From Anaerolineales bacterium (GTDB lineage: Bacteria; Chloroflexota; Anaerolineae; Anaerolineales; UBA11579), in the NCBI GenBank assembly GCA_019637675.1, contig JAHBVE010000001.1, forward strand, positions 248,001 to 312,000: a stretch of DNA of 64,000 bases. The letters are read 5' to 3'. Positions 43,799 to 53,147 of this stretch are shown here, in pieces. Each line of letters begins with the position of its first letter. Within the stretch, counting starts at the first letter, position 1. The position numbers and the translations under genes were made by a program. The notes beneath the pieces were generated by a model. The model worked only from the letters and a program-made list of their open reading frames with translations. It searched no databases and was not told the DNA's origin.

Positions 43799-44323
43799 AT
43801 GCAGCAGCAAGCCCAACCCGGCGCTATTTTGCGCCCAACGCCTGACCAACTCAAGGATGTGCTGCGCTTTTGGACCACGGGCGTCACCGTGGTCTCGGCC
43901 AGCCACCAGGGCAGCCAGCACGGCATGACGGTCAACTCGTTCACTTCGCTCTCGCTGGAGCCGCCGCTGGTCTCGATCTCGCTGGAGAAGAGCACCCGCA
44001 CGCACCAGTTGGTGCTGCAAGCCGGGCGCTTTGGCGTCAGCATTCTCTCGGCCAATCAGCAGGAGCTGTCTGACCGTTTTGCAGGCCGCGAAAGCGAACA
44101 GAGCGATCGTTTTGAAGGTGTGAATGTATTTACGCTGGAGACGGGCAGCCCGCTCTTGCAAGAGGCGATCGCCTATTTTGATTGCCGGGTCTCGGTCACT
44201 CACGACGCCGGCACGCATACGATCTTCATCAGCGAGGTGCTGGCCGCAGGCGCTCCTGCCAACCAGCAGGGCGGCCAGCCGCTGGTGTATTTCAACCGGG
44301 CGTATCGTAAGCTCAGCGGCTGA
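43799..44323 (+). CDS. flavin reductase family protein (FMN-binding split barrel)
   Basis: 174 residues from the ATG at 43799. FWTTGVTVVSASHQGSQHGM, TVNSFTSLSLEPPLVSISLE and GRFGVSILSANQQELSDRFA are characteristic of NAD(P)H:FMN/FAD reductases of the HpaC type. A two-component monooxygenase partner is not adjacent, so the physiological partner is unknown. TACAAT ends 6 nt before the start with no Shine-Dalgarno, another probable leaderless gene. A longer open frame reaching back to 43229 is antisense to the amidase and is spurious. Confidence 0.9.
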   Translation: MQQQAQPGAILRPTPDQLKDVLRFWTTGVTVVSASHQGSQHGMTVNSFTSLSLEPPLVSISLEKSTRTHQLVLQAGRFGVSILSANQQELSDRFAGRESEQSDRFEGVNVFTLETGSPLLQEAIAYFDCRVSVTHDAGTHTIFISEVLAAGAPANQQGGQPLVYFNRAYRKLSG

Positions 44324-44331
44324 CCCCGAGC

Positions 44332-45462
44332 TTATTCGCCCCACTTCAGCTCATAGCCAAAATCCACCAACACCTGCAGCGGGCGGCCGTCGGCATAGGC
44401 CAGCACGATCGGCCCTGCGCCGCTGGGGGCGCTTTGCGCCACCAGCGCCAGGCTGCCGTCCGGCGCCCACAGCGCCTCACGGATGCTGAAGGCGTCGTCA
44501 CGCATCTGGCTGCGGCCGCCGGCGCCATCGGCGGCCGAACGCACCATGTACAGCGGCAGATCCGCATCATGGATCTCACCTGCGCTGGCGTAGAAATATT
44601 GCAGGTCGCCATTGGGCAGCTGCAGCGGCCAGCCCACAAAGTGATACGCATCCTCGGCCTGGGTTTCGATCAGGGTAGTGGCTTCGCCGCTGGCCGCGTC
44701 GTAGCGCCATAGCCCCGGCTCCACCAGGCCCAGCGCGGCGCTGGCCAGCAGCAGGCTCTGGCTGTCGGCCGCCCAGGCGGCCTGGCAGCACAGCACCGCG
44801 CCGCCCTGCAAGCGTACGAACGCCTCGCTGCGCACATCCCACACGCCCAGGCTGCTGCCTTCGGGCGTGGCGATGGATATTAGCAGCTGCATGCCCGAAG
44901 GCGACCAGGCCACCGGCGCGTACAGCTCCACCGGGGTGATGGCCTCGTCTTCATAATCAACAATGTTCTCGAGGATCAGTAGCGAGTTGCCGCTGGCCAG
45001 ATCGAACAGCCACACGCCGCCCTGCGCATAGGCCAGCGTGGCGCCGTTGGGCGCCAGCCGCGGAGCGCGCACTGCATCCGTGTAGGCGAAGCTGGCATCC
45101 TGCGCATCCGCGCTGGCATTGTCCACCAGCGTCTGTGGCGCGCCACTGGGGTCGTAGCGGTAGATGCGGTTCTGGATGCGGTATACCAGCGTGCCGTCGG
45201 CGGCCACGTCGTATTCATCCACCGGCTCGCTCTCGTCGGTCAGCTGCTGCAGGCTCACGCCATCGGCAGCCAGCCGCCAGATGGCGGCGCTGCCCTCGCG
45301 CTGGCTCAGGAAATACAGCGCGTGCGGCAGTACCCGCGGCGCCTCCGTGGGCGCGGGCGTGGCGCTGGGCAGCGGCGTGGGCGGGGTCACCACGGCCAGG
45401 CTGCCGGGGTAGTTGCAAGCCGTCAGAACCAGCGCTGTTAGTAGAAGGGCGAATGTGCGCAT
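44332..45462 (-). CDS. TolB/WD40-like beta-propeller lipoprotein
   Basis: 376 residues from MRTFALLLTALVLTAC, whose lipobox LTAC gives Cys16. A TPPTPLPSATPAPTEAP linker is followed by propeller blades with TolB-like motifs (LYFLSQREGSAAIWRLAADG, LAPNGATLAYAQGGVWLFDL, VAWSPSGMQLLISIATPEGS). It is exposed outside the membrane and its partner is unknown. The ATG at 45462 is favoured over the TTG at 45495 by the signal peptide; neither has a clear Shine-Dalgarno. Confidence 0.82.
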   Translation of the reverse strand: MRTFALLLTALVLTACNYPGSLAVVTPPTPLPSATPAPTEAPRVLPHALYFLSQREGSAAIWRLAADGVSLQQLTDESEPVDEYDVAADGTLVYRIQNRIYRYDPSGAPQTLVDNASADAQDASFAYTDAVRAPRLAPNGATLAYAQGGVWLFDLASGNSLLILENIVDYEDEAITPVELYAPVAWSPSGMQLLISIATPEGSSLGVWDVRSEAFVRLQGGAVLCCQAAWAADSQSLLLASAALGLVEPGLWRYDAASGEATTLIETQAEDAYHFVGWPLQLPNGDLQYFYASAGEIHDADLPLYMVRSAADGAGGRSQMRDDAFSIREALWAPDGSLALVAQSAPSGAGPIVLAYADGRPLQVLVDFGYELKWGE

Positions 45463-45596
45463 GAGGGGAACAAGCCGTCGGGTGATTTCGTTCAAGATAG
45501 CATGCCTAGTTTAACAAAAGCGTGCCCCACATGCTGGCAAGCGCCATATGCTAGAATCGCTCCAGAGCTTACATCACAGCCAGCTGGAGGATCTTA

Positions 45597-46064
45597 ATGA
45601 GCGCAGAAACCGCCGTACGCGGCATGTACTTCGAAGATTTTGAGGTGGGCCAGAAGCTGGCTACCGCAGGCCGCACCGTCACCGAAACCGACATCGTGAT
45701 GTTTGCCGGCCTGACGGGCGACTTTAACCAAATTCACGTAGACGCCGAGTACAGCAGGACCACCCCGTTCGGCGCGCGTGTGGCACATGGCCTGCTGGGC
45801 CTGTCGTTCGCCTCTGGCCTCATCGTGCAGACCGGCATCATGTCCGGCACCATCATGGCCTTCCGTGAGATCACAGAATGGAAGTTCATCAAGCCGATCT
45901 TCATTGGCGATACCGTGCATGTGGAGACGGATGTGCTGGCCACCAAGGCGCTGCCGCGCATTGGCGGCGGCTCCATCAATCTGCAAGTGGAACTCAAGAA
46001 CCAAACTGGCGAAACCCTGATGAAAGGCGTGTGGACGGCGCTGTTCCTCAGCCGCCCAAGCTAA
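45597..46064 (+). CDS. MaoC-like (R)-specific enoyl hydratase
   Basis: 155 residues. The hot-dog fold hydratase motif GDFNQIHVDAEYSRTTPFG contains the catalytic D42 and H47, followed by ARVAHGLLGLSFASGLIV. The enzyme should add water to trans-2-enoyl-CoA or related thioesters. GGAGG is placed before the ATG, and TAGAAT lies at 45552-45557. The next gene, a class A PBP, starts 6 nt later and may be co-transcribed, without an obvious functional link. Confidence 0.9.
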   Translation: MSAETAVRGMYFEDFEVGQKLATAGRTVTETDIVMFAGLTGDFNQIHVDAEYSRTTPFGARVAHGLLGLSFASGLIVQTGIMSGTIMAFREITEWKFIKPIFIGDTVHVETDVLATKALPRIGGGSINLQVELKNQTGETLMKGVWTALFLSRPS

Positions 46065-46070
46065 TCCGTC

Positions 46071-49000
46071 ATGACCGGCAGCCTGCCCGAAGACCCCACC
46101 CAGCCGGAGAAGCAGCACCCCGGCGAGGGCGCCTCGGACCGCTTCCGGCGTTTGTCCGCCTCCGGCGCACATCCGGCCCTGCCCGGAGACGAAGCTCCTG
46201 ACCTGAGCGACACCCAGCCCAGCCGGCCGATGCCGGTCGACCCCGGCCTGGTGCCGCCTGACGAAGCCCCCACCATCTTTGAACCTGTGGGCGATTTCAC
46301 GCCCGCCCCGCCGCCGCTGGGGCACACGCCCTCCGGGCCGCGCCCGGCCATGGATGAGTTCGGCATGCCCCTGCCGCGCCGCGTAGCCGAGGTGGACCCG
46401 GAAGCGACGCGGGTCAGCCGGGCCGCCTACAGCAACACCGGCCGTGCGGCTGGCAGCGGCAACGGCGGCGGCTCGCGTTTCAAGCAGTGGTGGGCGCGGG
46501 TTGGCCGCATGGGCTGCCTGCCGCGCGTGCTGGTGTATGGCGCCATCGCCACCATCTTGCTGGCGATGGCTGGCCTAGCCTTCGCCTTCTACGAATACTA
46601 TGTCATCGCCTCCAGCCTGCCTTCGGTGGCTGACCTGCATGATCGCGGCTCGCAGTTCGAGACCACCCGCATTCTGGATGCCAACGGCAACCTGCTGTAC
46701 GAGATCCTTGACCCGAATGCCGGCCGCCGCACCTATGTGCCCCTGGCCGAGATCTCGCCGTACATGGTGGCCTCCACCATCGCCGCCGAGGACAAGGAGT
46801 TCTACAACCACCCTGGCTTCAACGTCATGTCGATCGCGCGGGCGTATTTCCAGAACCGCGCCGATGGTGAGATCGTCTCCGGCGCGTCCACCATCACGCA
46901 GCAGTTGGCGCGCATGCTGCTCTTCTCTCCGGAGGAAGCTTCCCAGCGCACCTATATACGCAAAGTGCGCGAAGCCATCCTGGCCGCGGAAATTACGCGC
47001 CGCTACTCCAAGGACGAGATCCTGGAGCTGTACCTCAACGAGATCTACTTCGGCAACCTGGCCTATGGCGTGGAAGCTGCGGCCGAAACTTACTTCGGTA
47101 CTTCAGCCAGCGAGCTGACCCTGGCGCAGGCGTCATTCCTGGCCGGTTTGCCGCAGTCCCCATCGGTATACGATGTCTACACCAACCGCGAAGCCGCCCT
47201 GGGCCGCCAGCAATACGTGCTGCGCCTCATCTATAGCCTGAGTGCAGAGACCGGTTGCATCTACGTCAGTAACAGCAATGAACGCGTATGCGTCTCGCTT
47301 GACCAGGCGGCCGCGGCCGGTTTGGAAATGCTGGACTATCGTTTCAACCAACCGGGAGTCGAGATCCGCTATCCGCATTGGGTGCACTACATCCGCGCCC
47401 TGCTGGAAGAGCAGTTCGATCCGCAAACCATCTATCGTTCCGGCTTCACCGTGCACACCACGCTCGATCCTGAATTGCAGGACATGGCGCAGGACACGCT
47501 CAGCGAGCACATCGCCGGGCTGCAGGACCGCAACGTGGGCAGCGGGGCGTTGGTGGCCATACGCCCCAGCGACGGCCACATCCTGGCCATGGTCGGCTCG
47601 GCCGATTTTTACAACGAGGCGATCGACGGCCAGATCAACATGGCCGTTATGCCGCGCCAGCCCGGCTCCTCTATCAAGCCGCTTACCTATGTGGCCGCCT
47701 TTGAGAAGGGCTGGACAGCGTCCACGCTGATCTGGGACGTGGAGTCTGAGTTCCCGCCATCCGGCCTGGCCACGGACACGCGCCCGCCGTATATACCGCA
47801 GAACTATGACGAACGCTTCCACGGCCCCGTCACTGTGCGCTCGGCCCTGGCGAATTCATACAACGTGCCCGCGGTCAAGGCGCTCGACTTCGTCGGCATC
47901 TACGACAACCCTGACACGCCGGAGGAAGAGGGCCTGGTGGCCTTCGCCCACCGCATGGGCATCACCGACCTGCATAGCGACCAATACGGTCTGGCGCTGA
48001 CCCTCGGCGGCGGTGAGGTCAAGCTGCTCGATCTCACCAATGCGTATGCCATCTTCGCCAACCAGGGCCGCGCCGTGACCCCGGTCGCTATTACGCGTAT
48101 CACCGACTTCCAGGGCAACGTCATCTACGAAGCTCCGCAGCCCAGCACGGAGCAGGTAATCCGTGAAGAGCACGCTTTCCTGATCAGCTCCATCATGTCG
48201 GACAACCAGGCGCGCACGCCGATGTTCGGCAGCAACTCGCTGCTCAATTTGCCTTTCCCCGTGGCGGCCAAGACCGGCACCACCACTGACTTCCGCGACA
48301 ACTGGACCATGGGCTACACCCCGGATGTGGCCGTGGGTGTGTGGGTCGGCAACCCGGATAACACCGAGATGCAAGGCACCAGCGGCCTGAGCGGCGCGGC
48401 GCCGATCTGGGCCGAGTTCATGCAAGAGGCGGTCAACTACCTCACTGGCGGCAATTCCAGCGGCTTCGTGCGCCCGGCCGGCATTGAGGAGAAGGTCATC
48501 TGCACCCTCTCGGGCGCCGAGCCATCCCAGTACTGCGATGACCAGCGCCGCGAATTCTTCGTCGTCGGCCAGCCGCCGGCCGACCCGGACAATGATCTGT
48601 GGCAGGACGTGCTGGCCGACACCTGGACCGGCTTGTCAGCCTCGGGCGCGTGCGGCAGCCGCTTCACCGAGGAGCACCTGGGCCTCAACGTCAAAGACCC
48701 GTGGGCGATCAAGTGGCTGACCCAGACCAACCAGGGCCGCAACTGGGCGCAGGCGCATGGCTTCGATGACCCCATCTATTTCTCGCCGCTGCGCGAATGC
48801 CGTGATACCGACCCGCGCCCGCTGCTCGACATCATCTTGCCCAATAACGGCGAGCACTTCAACCAGCACGAAGTGCAGGTTGTGGTGCTCGCCGACGCCA
48901 CGCAGAACTTCCGGCGCTATGTTGTGGAGTGGGCGCGTGGCGCCAACCCGGACGATGGTGACTGGCAGGAACTGGCCGCCAGCAACTCGCCCATCCCGCA

Positions 49001-49256
49001 GCAGGAGCGGGTCTACACCCTGCGCATGGACGAGATGCCACGCGGGGCGCTCTCGCTGCGCATCACCATGTACAGCACGCAGAACACCTTTGCCGAATAT
49101 GCGATCGTGATCCACAACGATATGCCCGAGCCGACCGCCATCCCTTCGGCGACGGCGACCAGCACACCCACTGCGACTGTGACGCCCACCCCAACGGCAA
49201 CTCCCACGATCACGAATACCCCTACGCCTACGGAAACGCCCTCACCCACGCCATAG
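46071..49256 (+). CDS. class A penicillin-binding protein (PBP1A-type)
   Basis: 1061 residues. A long Pro-rich cytoplasmic region (about 1-140) precedes one membrane helix (about 152-174). The glycosyltransferase 51 domain has catalytic E240 in AAEDKEFYNHPG, plus ASTITQQLARMLL and LNEIYFGNLAYG. The transpeptidase has S533 in GSSIKPLTY, S596-Y-N in ANSYNVPA and K734-T-G in AAKTGTTTDF. A Cys-containing extension and a Thr/Pro-rich tail (PTATVTPTPTATPTITN) complete it. It polymerises glycan strands and cross-links them. The extensions make it longer than usual PBP1A. Confidence 0.95.
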   Translation: MTGSLPEDPTQPEKQHPGEGASDRFRRLSASGAHPALPGDEAPDLSDTQPSRPMPVDPGLVPPDEAPTIFEPVGDFTPAPPPLGHTPSGPRPAMDEFGMPLPRRVAEVDPEATRVSRAAYSNTGRAAGSGNGGGSRFKQWWARVGRMGCLPRVLVYGAIATILLAMAGLAFAFYEYYVIASSLPSVADLHDRGSQFETTRILDANGNLLYEILDPNAGRRTYVPLAEISPYMVASTIAAEDKEFYNHPGFNVMSIARAYFQNRADGEIVSGASTITQQLARMLLFSPEEASQRTYIRKVREAILAAEITRRYSKDEILELYLNEIYFGNLAYGVEAAAETYFGTSASELTLAQASFLAGLPQSPSVYDVYTNREAALGRQQYVLRLIYSLSAETGCIYVSNSNERVCVSLDQAAAAGLEMLDYRFNQPGVEIRYPHWVHYIRALLEEQFDPQTIYRSGFTVHTTLDPELQDMAQDTLSEHIAGLQDRNVGSGALVAIRPSDGHILAMVGSADFYNEAIDGQINMAVMPRQPGSSIKPLTYVAAFEKGWTASTLIWDVESEFPPSGLATDTRPPYIPQNYDERFHGPVTVRSALANSYNVPAVKALDFVGIYDNPDTPEEEGLVAFAHRMGITDLHSDQYGLALTLGGGEVKLLDLTNAYAIFANQGRAVTPVAITRITDFQGNVIYEAPQPSTEQVIREEHAFLISSIMSDNQARTPMFGSNSLLNLPFPVAAKTGTTTDFRDNWTMGYTPDVAVGVWVGNPDNTEMQGTSGLSGAAPIWAEFMQEAVNYLTGGNSSGFVRPAGIEEKVICTLSGAEPSQYCDDQRREFFVVGQPPADPDNDLWQDVLADTWTGLSASGACGSRFTEEHLGLNVKDPWAIKWLTQTNQGRNWAQAHGFDDPIYFSPLRECRDTDPRPLLDIILPNNGEHFNQHEVQVVVLADATQNFRRYVVEWARGANPDDGDWQELAASNSPIPQQERVYTLRMDEMPRGALSLRITMYSTQNTFAEYAIVIHNDMPEPTAIPSATATSTPTATVTPTPTATPTITNTPTPTETPSPTP

Positions 49257-49277
49257 TATCGCAAGGGTGAGGGCTGC

Positions 49278-51503
49278 CTACAGCAGCGGCGCCTGCAGCG
49301 CCTCAGCGGTCAGCGGGTCCAGCCGCACCGCATCGGCGATGCTCTCAGGCGTCAGTGTTTGAGTTGCCAGCAGGCGGCGCACGGCGCGGAACTTGAGGAA
49401 GCGCCAGCCGTCTTCGGCGGCTTGCGCCAGGCGCGGGTCGCGCTCCAGCTTGAAGAGCGCCAATGGGGCGCGGCGGCCGGGCAGCACGATCAGGCTGTTG
49501 TGGGCCGGCGTATTGGCGCCCAATAGCACCTCCCCCAATAAGGCTGAAGCGATGACGTAGAAGTTGAATACGGCCTGGCCGTCTTGCAGCCAGCGCAGCG
49601 GCTCGCCCTGGGCGTTGCCTTCTTCCACTTCGTAGCCCAAATGCTGACCCAGGATCAATAAGCCGGCGCGCATCTCCACCAGGTCAGCCCGGCGCTGGCG
49701 CGGCTGGTCTTCAGCGGCCAGCTGCCACAGCTCGCCGTCCTGCTGGGCGTACGAATTCAGCACGGCTTCCAGCAAGGCCGGCTGCGGGGTCAGCAGCCCG
49801 GGGAAGATGGCGCACAGCGCCCGGTCGTGCGCCAGGGTGCTTTGCGGCTGGCTGCGCAGCAGGCCGCGCACCACAGCGATCTCGACCCGGTCGGCCAGGG
49901 GCGCACGCGCCTCCTGCGGATTGGTAGGCCACCACAGGCCGCTTTCGGGTGTGTCCGGGTTGCCGCTGTGCTGCACAAAATCGCCGTGCATGGTTACTGC
50001 GGCTTCGATCTGCTTGCGGGTGTGGGTGTAAACCTCGGATGGGTCGGTTTGCCCGCTGCCCATATTCTGCTGTTTGTTGAGCAGGGTCAGAGCGGCGGCT
50101 TGCATATATTCGAATGCGCTGGGCTGGCCGCGCCCATTCAGTACGAAGCGCGCCGCTCGGCGGATGGCTTCGTCCGGGGCTTGTTCGGCGGCCTGGGCTG
50201 CGCCTTTGCGCAGGGTTAGCTGCATCTCGGCCGCGGCGTGGCGGTAGGCCATGGCCTGGATGCGCAGCCCGGCCAGATTGGCCGCCACCGCGGTGGCGGC
50301 CTGCAGCCCGCCTTCCGCCTCGGCCAAGAGAGCGAACACGGGCGTCTTCTCGCTCAGGCGCTCGGCCACGGCCGAGAGGGCGGCGTGTAGCGCCTCGGTG
50401 TGCCAGGCCCAGTCGTAGCGGCGGCGACGCAGCACCAGCACGAACGGGCCGATGGCCTCGCGCCCCCACAGCCAGCCCGCCCACAAAGCGCACAGCGTCC
50501 AGAAGGCTGGCGCAGGCCGCGGCACGGCGGCGGATACTGCGGCGAGCGGCAGCTCGTGTATCTCGGCCGCCAGGTCACGCATGCGGCCTTCGTAGATGCA
50601 GATGCCGCCGCTCTCCGGCGGCGATTCTGGCCATTCGGTGACGGGTAGCGCTTCGTTGGGTTGCGCCCACAGCGCGATCGAGCGCTCCATCTCGAACCAG
50701 ATGTTGTATTCGCGGAATTGCGGCGGCGCATTCAGTTGGCGCGGGCGCAAACGCCCGCTGGGGTGCGCCCACAGCTTGGTAGCGCGGTCGCAGGCGCTCA
50801 GCAGCAGGGCGGAGAGCAGGCGGCGCTCGCCGGCGTCGGCATCCAAACTGTCCAGGCGGTTGATGATGGTGATGAGCGCATAGGCAGCCCGCGGCAGATA
50901 GGCCTGCAGCGCCTCTTCGGCGTGTTCGCGGTCAGGGTCGTCTTTGGAGGCGATGCGCTCCAGGGCGCGCGAGAGGGTTGGCCCGCTCAGCGGATAGGCT
51001 GCGGCGCGGGCGGCGTCGTGCTCGTCACACGGATATTCGCCTTGCACGCCGCACTGCTTGCAGTGCAGCAGTTTGGCGTGCGGCGCGTCAGCTTCGCGCT
51101 CCCAGATGAAGGCTTCGGCCGGCACTTGCGCCGAGCAGTTGGGGCACTCAGTCAGGTACAGCTCCAGGATGGCGGGTTCCAGGCGCTCTTCGCCGCGGCG
51201 GGCGGCGCCCAGCGCCGCCAGGGCGGCGGTCAGCGCCTCGGCGCTGGGTGGCTGGGCGTGCATTTCGATCAGGAAGCGGGCGATGGGGTTGTTGGCGGCC
51301 ACCAGCACGCGGTAGCCCGCGCGGGCGGCTTCTACAGCCCAGTGCGGCGATGCGCCGAAGGGCTCCAGCACCCAGCCGCCGGGCGCGGCGTGCTGCTGCA
51401 GCCAACTGGCGGCCACGCCGCGCGGCACGGGCGGCAGGTAGCGCTCCAGCGGGCTGGGCGGGAAATCTCCCAGGGTGGGTATGTACACGTTAGGGTCAGC
51501 CAT
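49278..51503 (-). CDS. DNA-methylase-like zinc-ribbon protein lacking a catalytic DPPY motif
   Basis: 741 residues from the ATG at 51503 (GGAAGG upstream). The N-terminal region has a SAM-binding-like motif, GGWVLEPFGASPHWAVEAAR, similar to motif I of N6/N4 DNA methylases (DPFAGSG). A zinc ribbon CPNC...CKQC follows, as in the DUF1156/COG1743 class. Where those enzymes have DPPY before FW.L, this protein has AVPRPAPAFWTLCALWAGWL. It may be an inactive paralogue or bind nucleic acid without methylating it. No restriction gene is adjacent. Confidence is moderate for the family and low for activity. Confidence 0.55.
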   Translation of the reverse strand: MADPNVYIPTLGDFPPSPLERYLPPVPRGVAASWLQQHAAPGGWVLEPFGASPHWAVEAARAGYRVLVAANNPIARFLIEMHAQPPSAEALTAALAALGAARRGEERLEPAILELYLTECPNCSAQVPAEAFIWEREADAPHAKLLHCKQCGVQGEYPCDEHDAARAAAYPLSGPTLSRALERIASKDDPDREHAEEALQAYLPRAAYALITIINRLDSLDADAGERRLLSALLLSACDRATKLWAHPSGRLRPRQLNAPPQFREYNIWFEMERSIALWAQPNEALPVTEWPESPPESGGICIYEGRMRDLAAEIHELPLAAVSAAVPRPAPAFWTLCALWAGWLWGREAIGPFVLVLRRRRYDWAWHTEALHAALSAVAERLSEKTPVFALLAEAEGGLQAATAVAANLAGLRIQAMAYRHAAAEMQLTLRKGAAQAAEQAPDEAIRRAARFVLNGRGQPSAFEYMQAAALTLLNKQQNMGSGQTDPSEVYTHTRKQIEAAVTMHGDFVQHSGNPDTPESGLWWPTNPQEARAPLADRVEIAVVRGLLRSQPQSTLAHDRALCAIFPGLLTPQPALLEAVLNSYAQQDGELWQLAAEDQPRQRRADLVEMRAGLLILGQHLGYEVEEGNAQGEPLRWLQDGQAVFNFYVIASALLGEVLLGANTPAHNSLIVLPGRRAPLALFKLERDPRLAQAAEDGWRFLKFRAVRRLLATQTLTPESIADAVRLDPLTAEALQAPLL

Positions 51504-51581
51504 GCGGCCTTCCACTTGCGCCCAGCGCGCCAGACCAACAAGCAGGCGTTGCGGTCAGGCGAACGGTGGGCGTACGCATGC

Positions 51582-52505
51582 TTAGTCCTTAGGCGGATAG
51601 AACTGAAGGATGGCCGGCGTCACCTGGCTGAGGTCTTGCAAGCCGGCGCAAAACTTCTGGCGCAACGGCGGCGCGCCGATGACCAGCGCCGGCACGGGGT
51701 TGTCGGTGTGGGTGCGGCGGCTCAAATCTTCCATGTTGCCGTGGTCTGACGTGATCAGGATCAGGCCTTCGTCATCCACCCAGGCTTCGAGCAGGCCGCC
51801 CATCACGCCGTCAAAATGCTCCAGCAGTTTGACGGCGCCTTCGTGGTCTTGGTGGTGGCCGGCGTAGTCGCTGGGCCAGAATTCGAAGAAGGCCAGATCG
51901 TACGTGCGAGTGACCTCGGCCAGGCGGCGGCCGGCCTCGTGGGGCGTGTGCAGCGGGGAATCGGTGAAACCGAGGTGGGTACGCCAACCTTCACCGGTGA
52001 AATCGGCCGAGAAGCCATCGCCATGCAGCATATCCTCGTGGGTCTTGAGGGCGATGCCAGCGCTGGTGACCGCCAACGGGATGGCGGAGAGCAGGCGCTT
52101 GCCACTCTCGATGCCCTGGAAATAGGGCGGCGGGTAGGCGTTAAGCAGGGTGCTGCGGTAGCCGCGCTGCGCCAGCTGCATGAATACATTGTCTTCTTTC
52201 ACGATGGCGGCCACGGGCTTGTTGGGCTTGGGGCCGTAGTGCTCGCCGACCAGCTGGGGTACGTTCTTGCCGGTGACGAGGGCGGCCTGGCCGGTGGCGG
52301 ATTGCGGCAGGCCGGGCATGCCCAGGTTGGGGTCGAGGGCCAGCAGGGTGGCGCGCTCAGTCTGCAGCGGGGCGGAGCCGGCCACTAGGCGGGCGCCGCC
52401 CAGCAAGGTGTCTATGTTGGGAGTGCGTGCGGCGGCGAAGGGGTTGGTTTCGGGGTCGTTGGCCCCGAAGCCGATGCCGTCCATGAAGAGGAAGAGGAAA
52501 TGCAT
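51582..52505 (-). CDS. phosphoglycerate-mutase/alkaline-phosphatase superfamily metalloenzyme
   Basis: 307 residues from the ATG at 52505, with TACAAT 6 nt upstream and no Shine-Dalgarno. The first metal site is FMDGIGFGANDPETNPFA (Asp9), the likely nucleophile region is PQSATGQAALVTG, and TSDHGNMEDLSRRTHTDN carries the C-terminal metal ligands. The fold is that of cofactor-independent phosphoglycerate mutases and alkaline phosphatases, but it is shorter than the 510-residue mutase and lacks the inserted domain. The substrate is unknown. The longer frame to 52859 runs through repeats and was rejected. Confidence 0.82.
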   Translation of the reverse strand: MHFLFLFMDGIGFGANDPETNPFAAARTPNIDTLLGGARLVAGSAPLQTERATLLALDPNLGMPGLPQSATGQAALVTGKNVPQLVGEHYGPKPNKPVAAIVKEDNVFMQLAQRGYRSTLLNAYPPPYFQGIESGKRLLSAIPLAVTSAGIALKTHEDMLHGDGFSADFTGEGWRTHLGFTDSPLHTPHEAGRRLAEVTRTYDLAFFEFWPSDYAGHHQDHEGAVKLLEHFDGVMGGLLEAWVDDEGLILITSDHGNMEDLSRRTHTDNPVPALVIGAPPLRQKFCAGLQDLSQVTPAILQFYPPKD

Positions 52506-53147
52506 TCGGGGATTGTAGCCGCTTTGTGCGCCGCTTCGGCGGCGCACAACTCCACTGGAGATGTTGTTCGTTCTATAGGTGGGAGTGGGGGTGGTGCGCC
52601 GCTTCGCGGCGCGGGAGTTGTGCGCCTGCGGCGCGGCAACTCCGGGTAAAAAAGATGTTGTTCGTTTTGTAGGCGGGGGTGGGGGGTGCAACTCAAAAGA
52701 TATCTGGCTTCGCGTGTGGGAGGTGTTGGCGATGGTGGGTGCAGGGATACCACGGGTGGCATGGGACGGGGCGAAGTGAGTGCGTATGTCAAGGGTTTGA
52801 GCCCTCACCCCACTCCCTGCGGGAGTTCCCCTCTCCCAAGGGGAGAGGGGGGAATGCATGCCTGCTGGGTAGTAAGTTCAACGGGGTGAGGGTGTCTTGC
52901 AGGGTAACGTCTATTTGGAAGATGTGCCAGCGAGGATCCTTCGCTGGGCTGGCATCGGCGGTCTGGTGTTGGCGTTAGTACCCGCTCAGGATGCACGCGG
53001 GTGTTGTGTGGATGGGGACGGGGTTACCCCAGATTGCTTCGTCCGTTGCCGCTGCTACGCAGCGTCTACTCCTCGCAATGACGATATGAGTAGCGTTGCC
53101 GCTGCTGCGCAGCGGCTACTCCTCGCAATGACAGAAGCTGGATAGTG
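52506..53147. repeat. gene-free stretch with stacked repeat families
   Basis: No credible gene is seen in about 640 nt. From left to right: two units of a GATGTTGTTCGTT-containing repeat with GCGCCGC hairpins (52528-52595 and 52622-52686), then a CCCTCACCCC...GGGGAGAGGGG hairpin (about 52802-52852). A GGATCCTTCGCTG...CCCGCTCAGGATG element (52915-52992) matches those near 10.2 and 16.6 kb. Two near-identical units of a GCCGCTGCTACGCAGCG...CTCGCAATGAC repeat follow (53044-53082 and 53093-53132). Confidence 0.7.

Noticed and set aside
49278-51503. Methylase-like gene considered as a restriction-modification system
   Set aside because: No restriction, specificity or Vsr gene is adjacent and the catalytic motif is missing.
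53044-53132. Tandem repeats considered as a CRISPR array
   Set aside because: Only two units exist, they contain internal palindromes, there is no regular spacer, and no cas genes are present.
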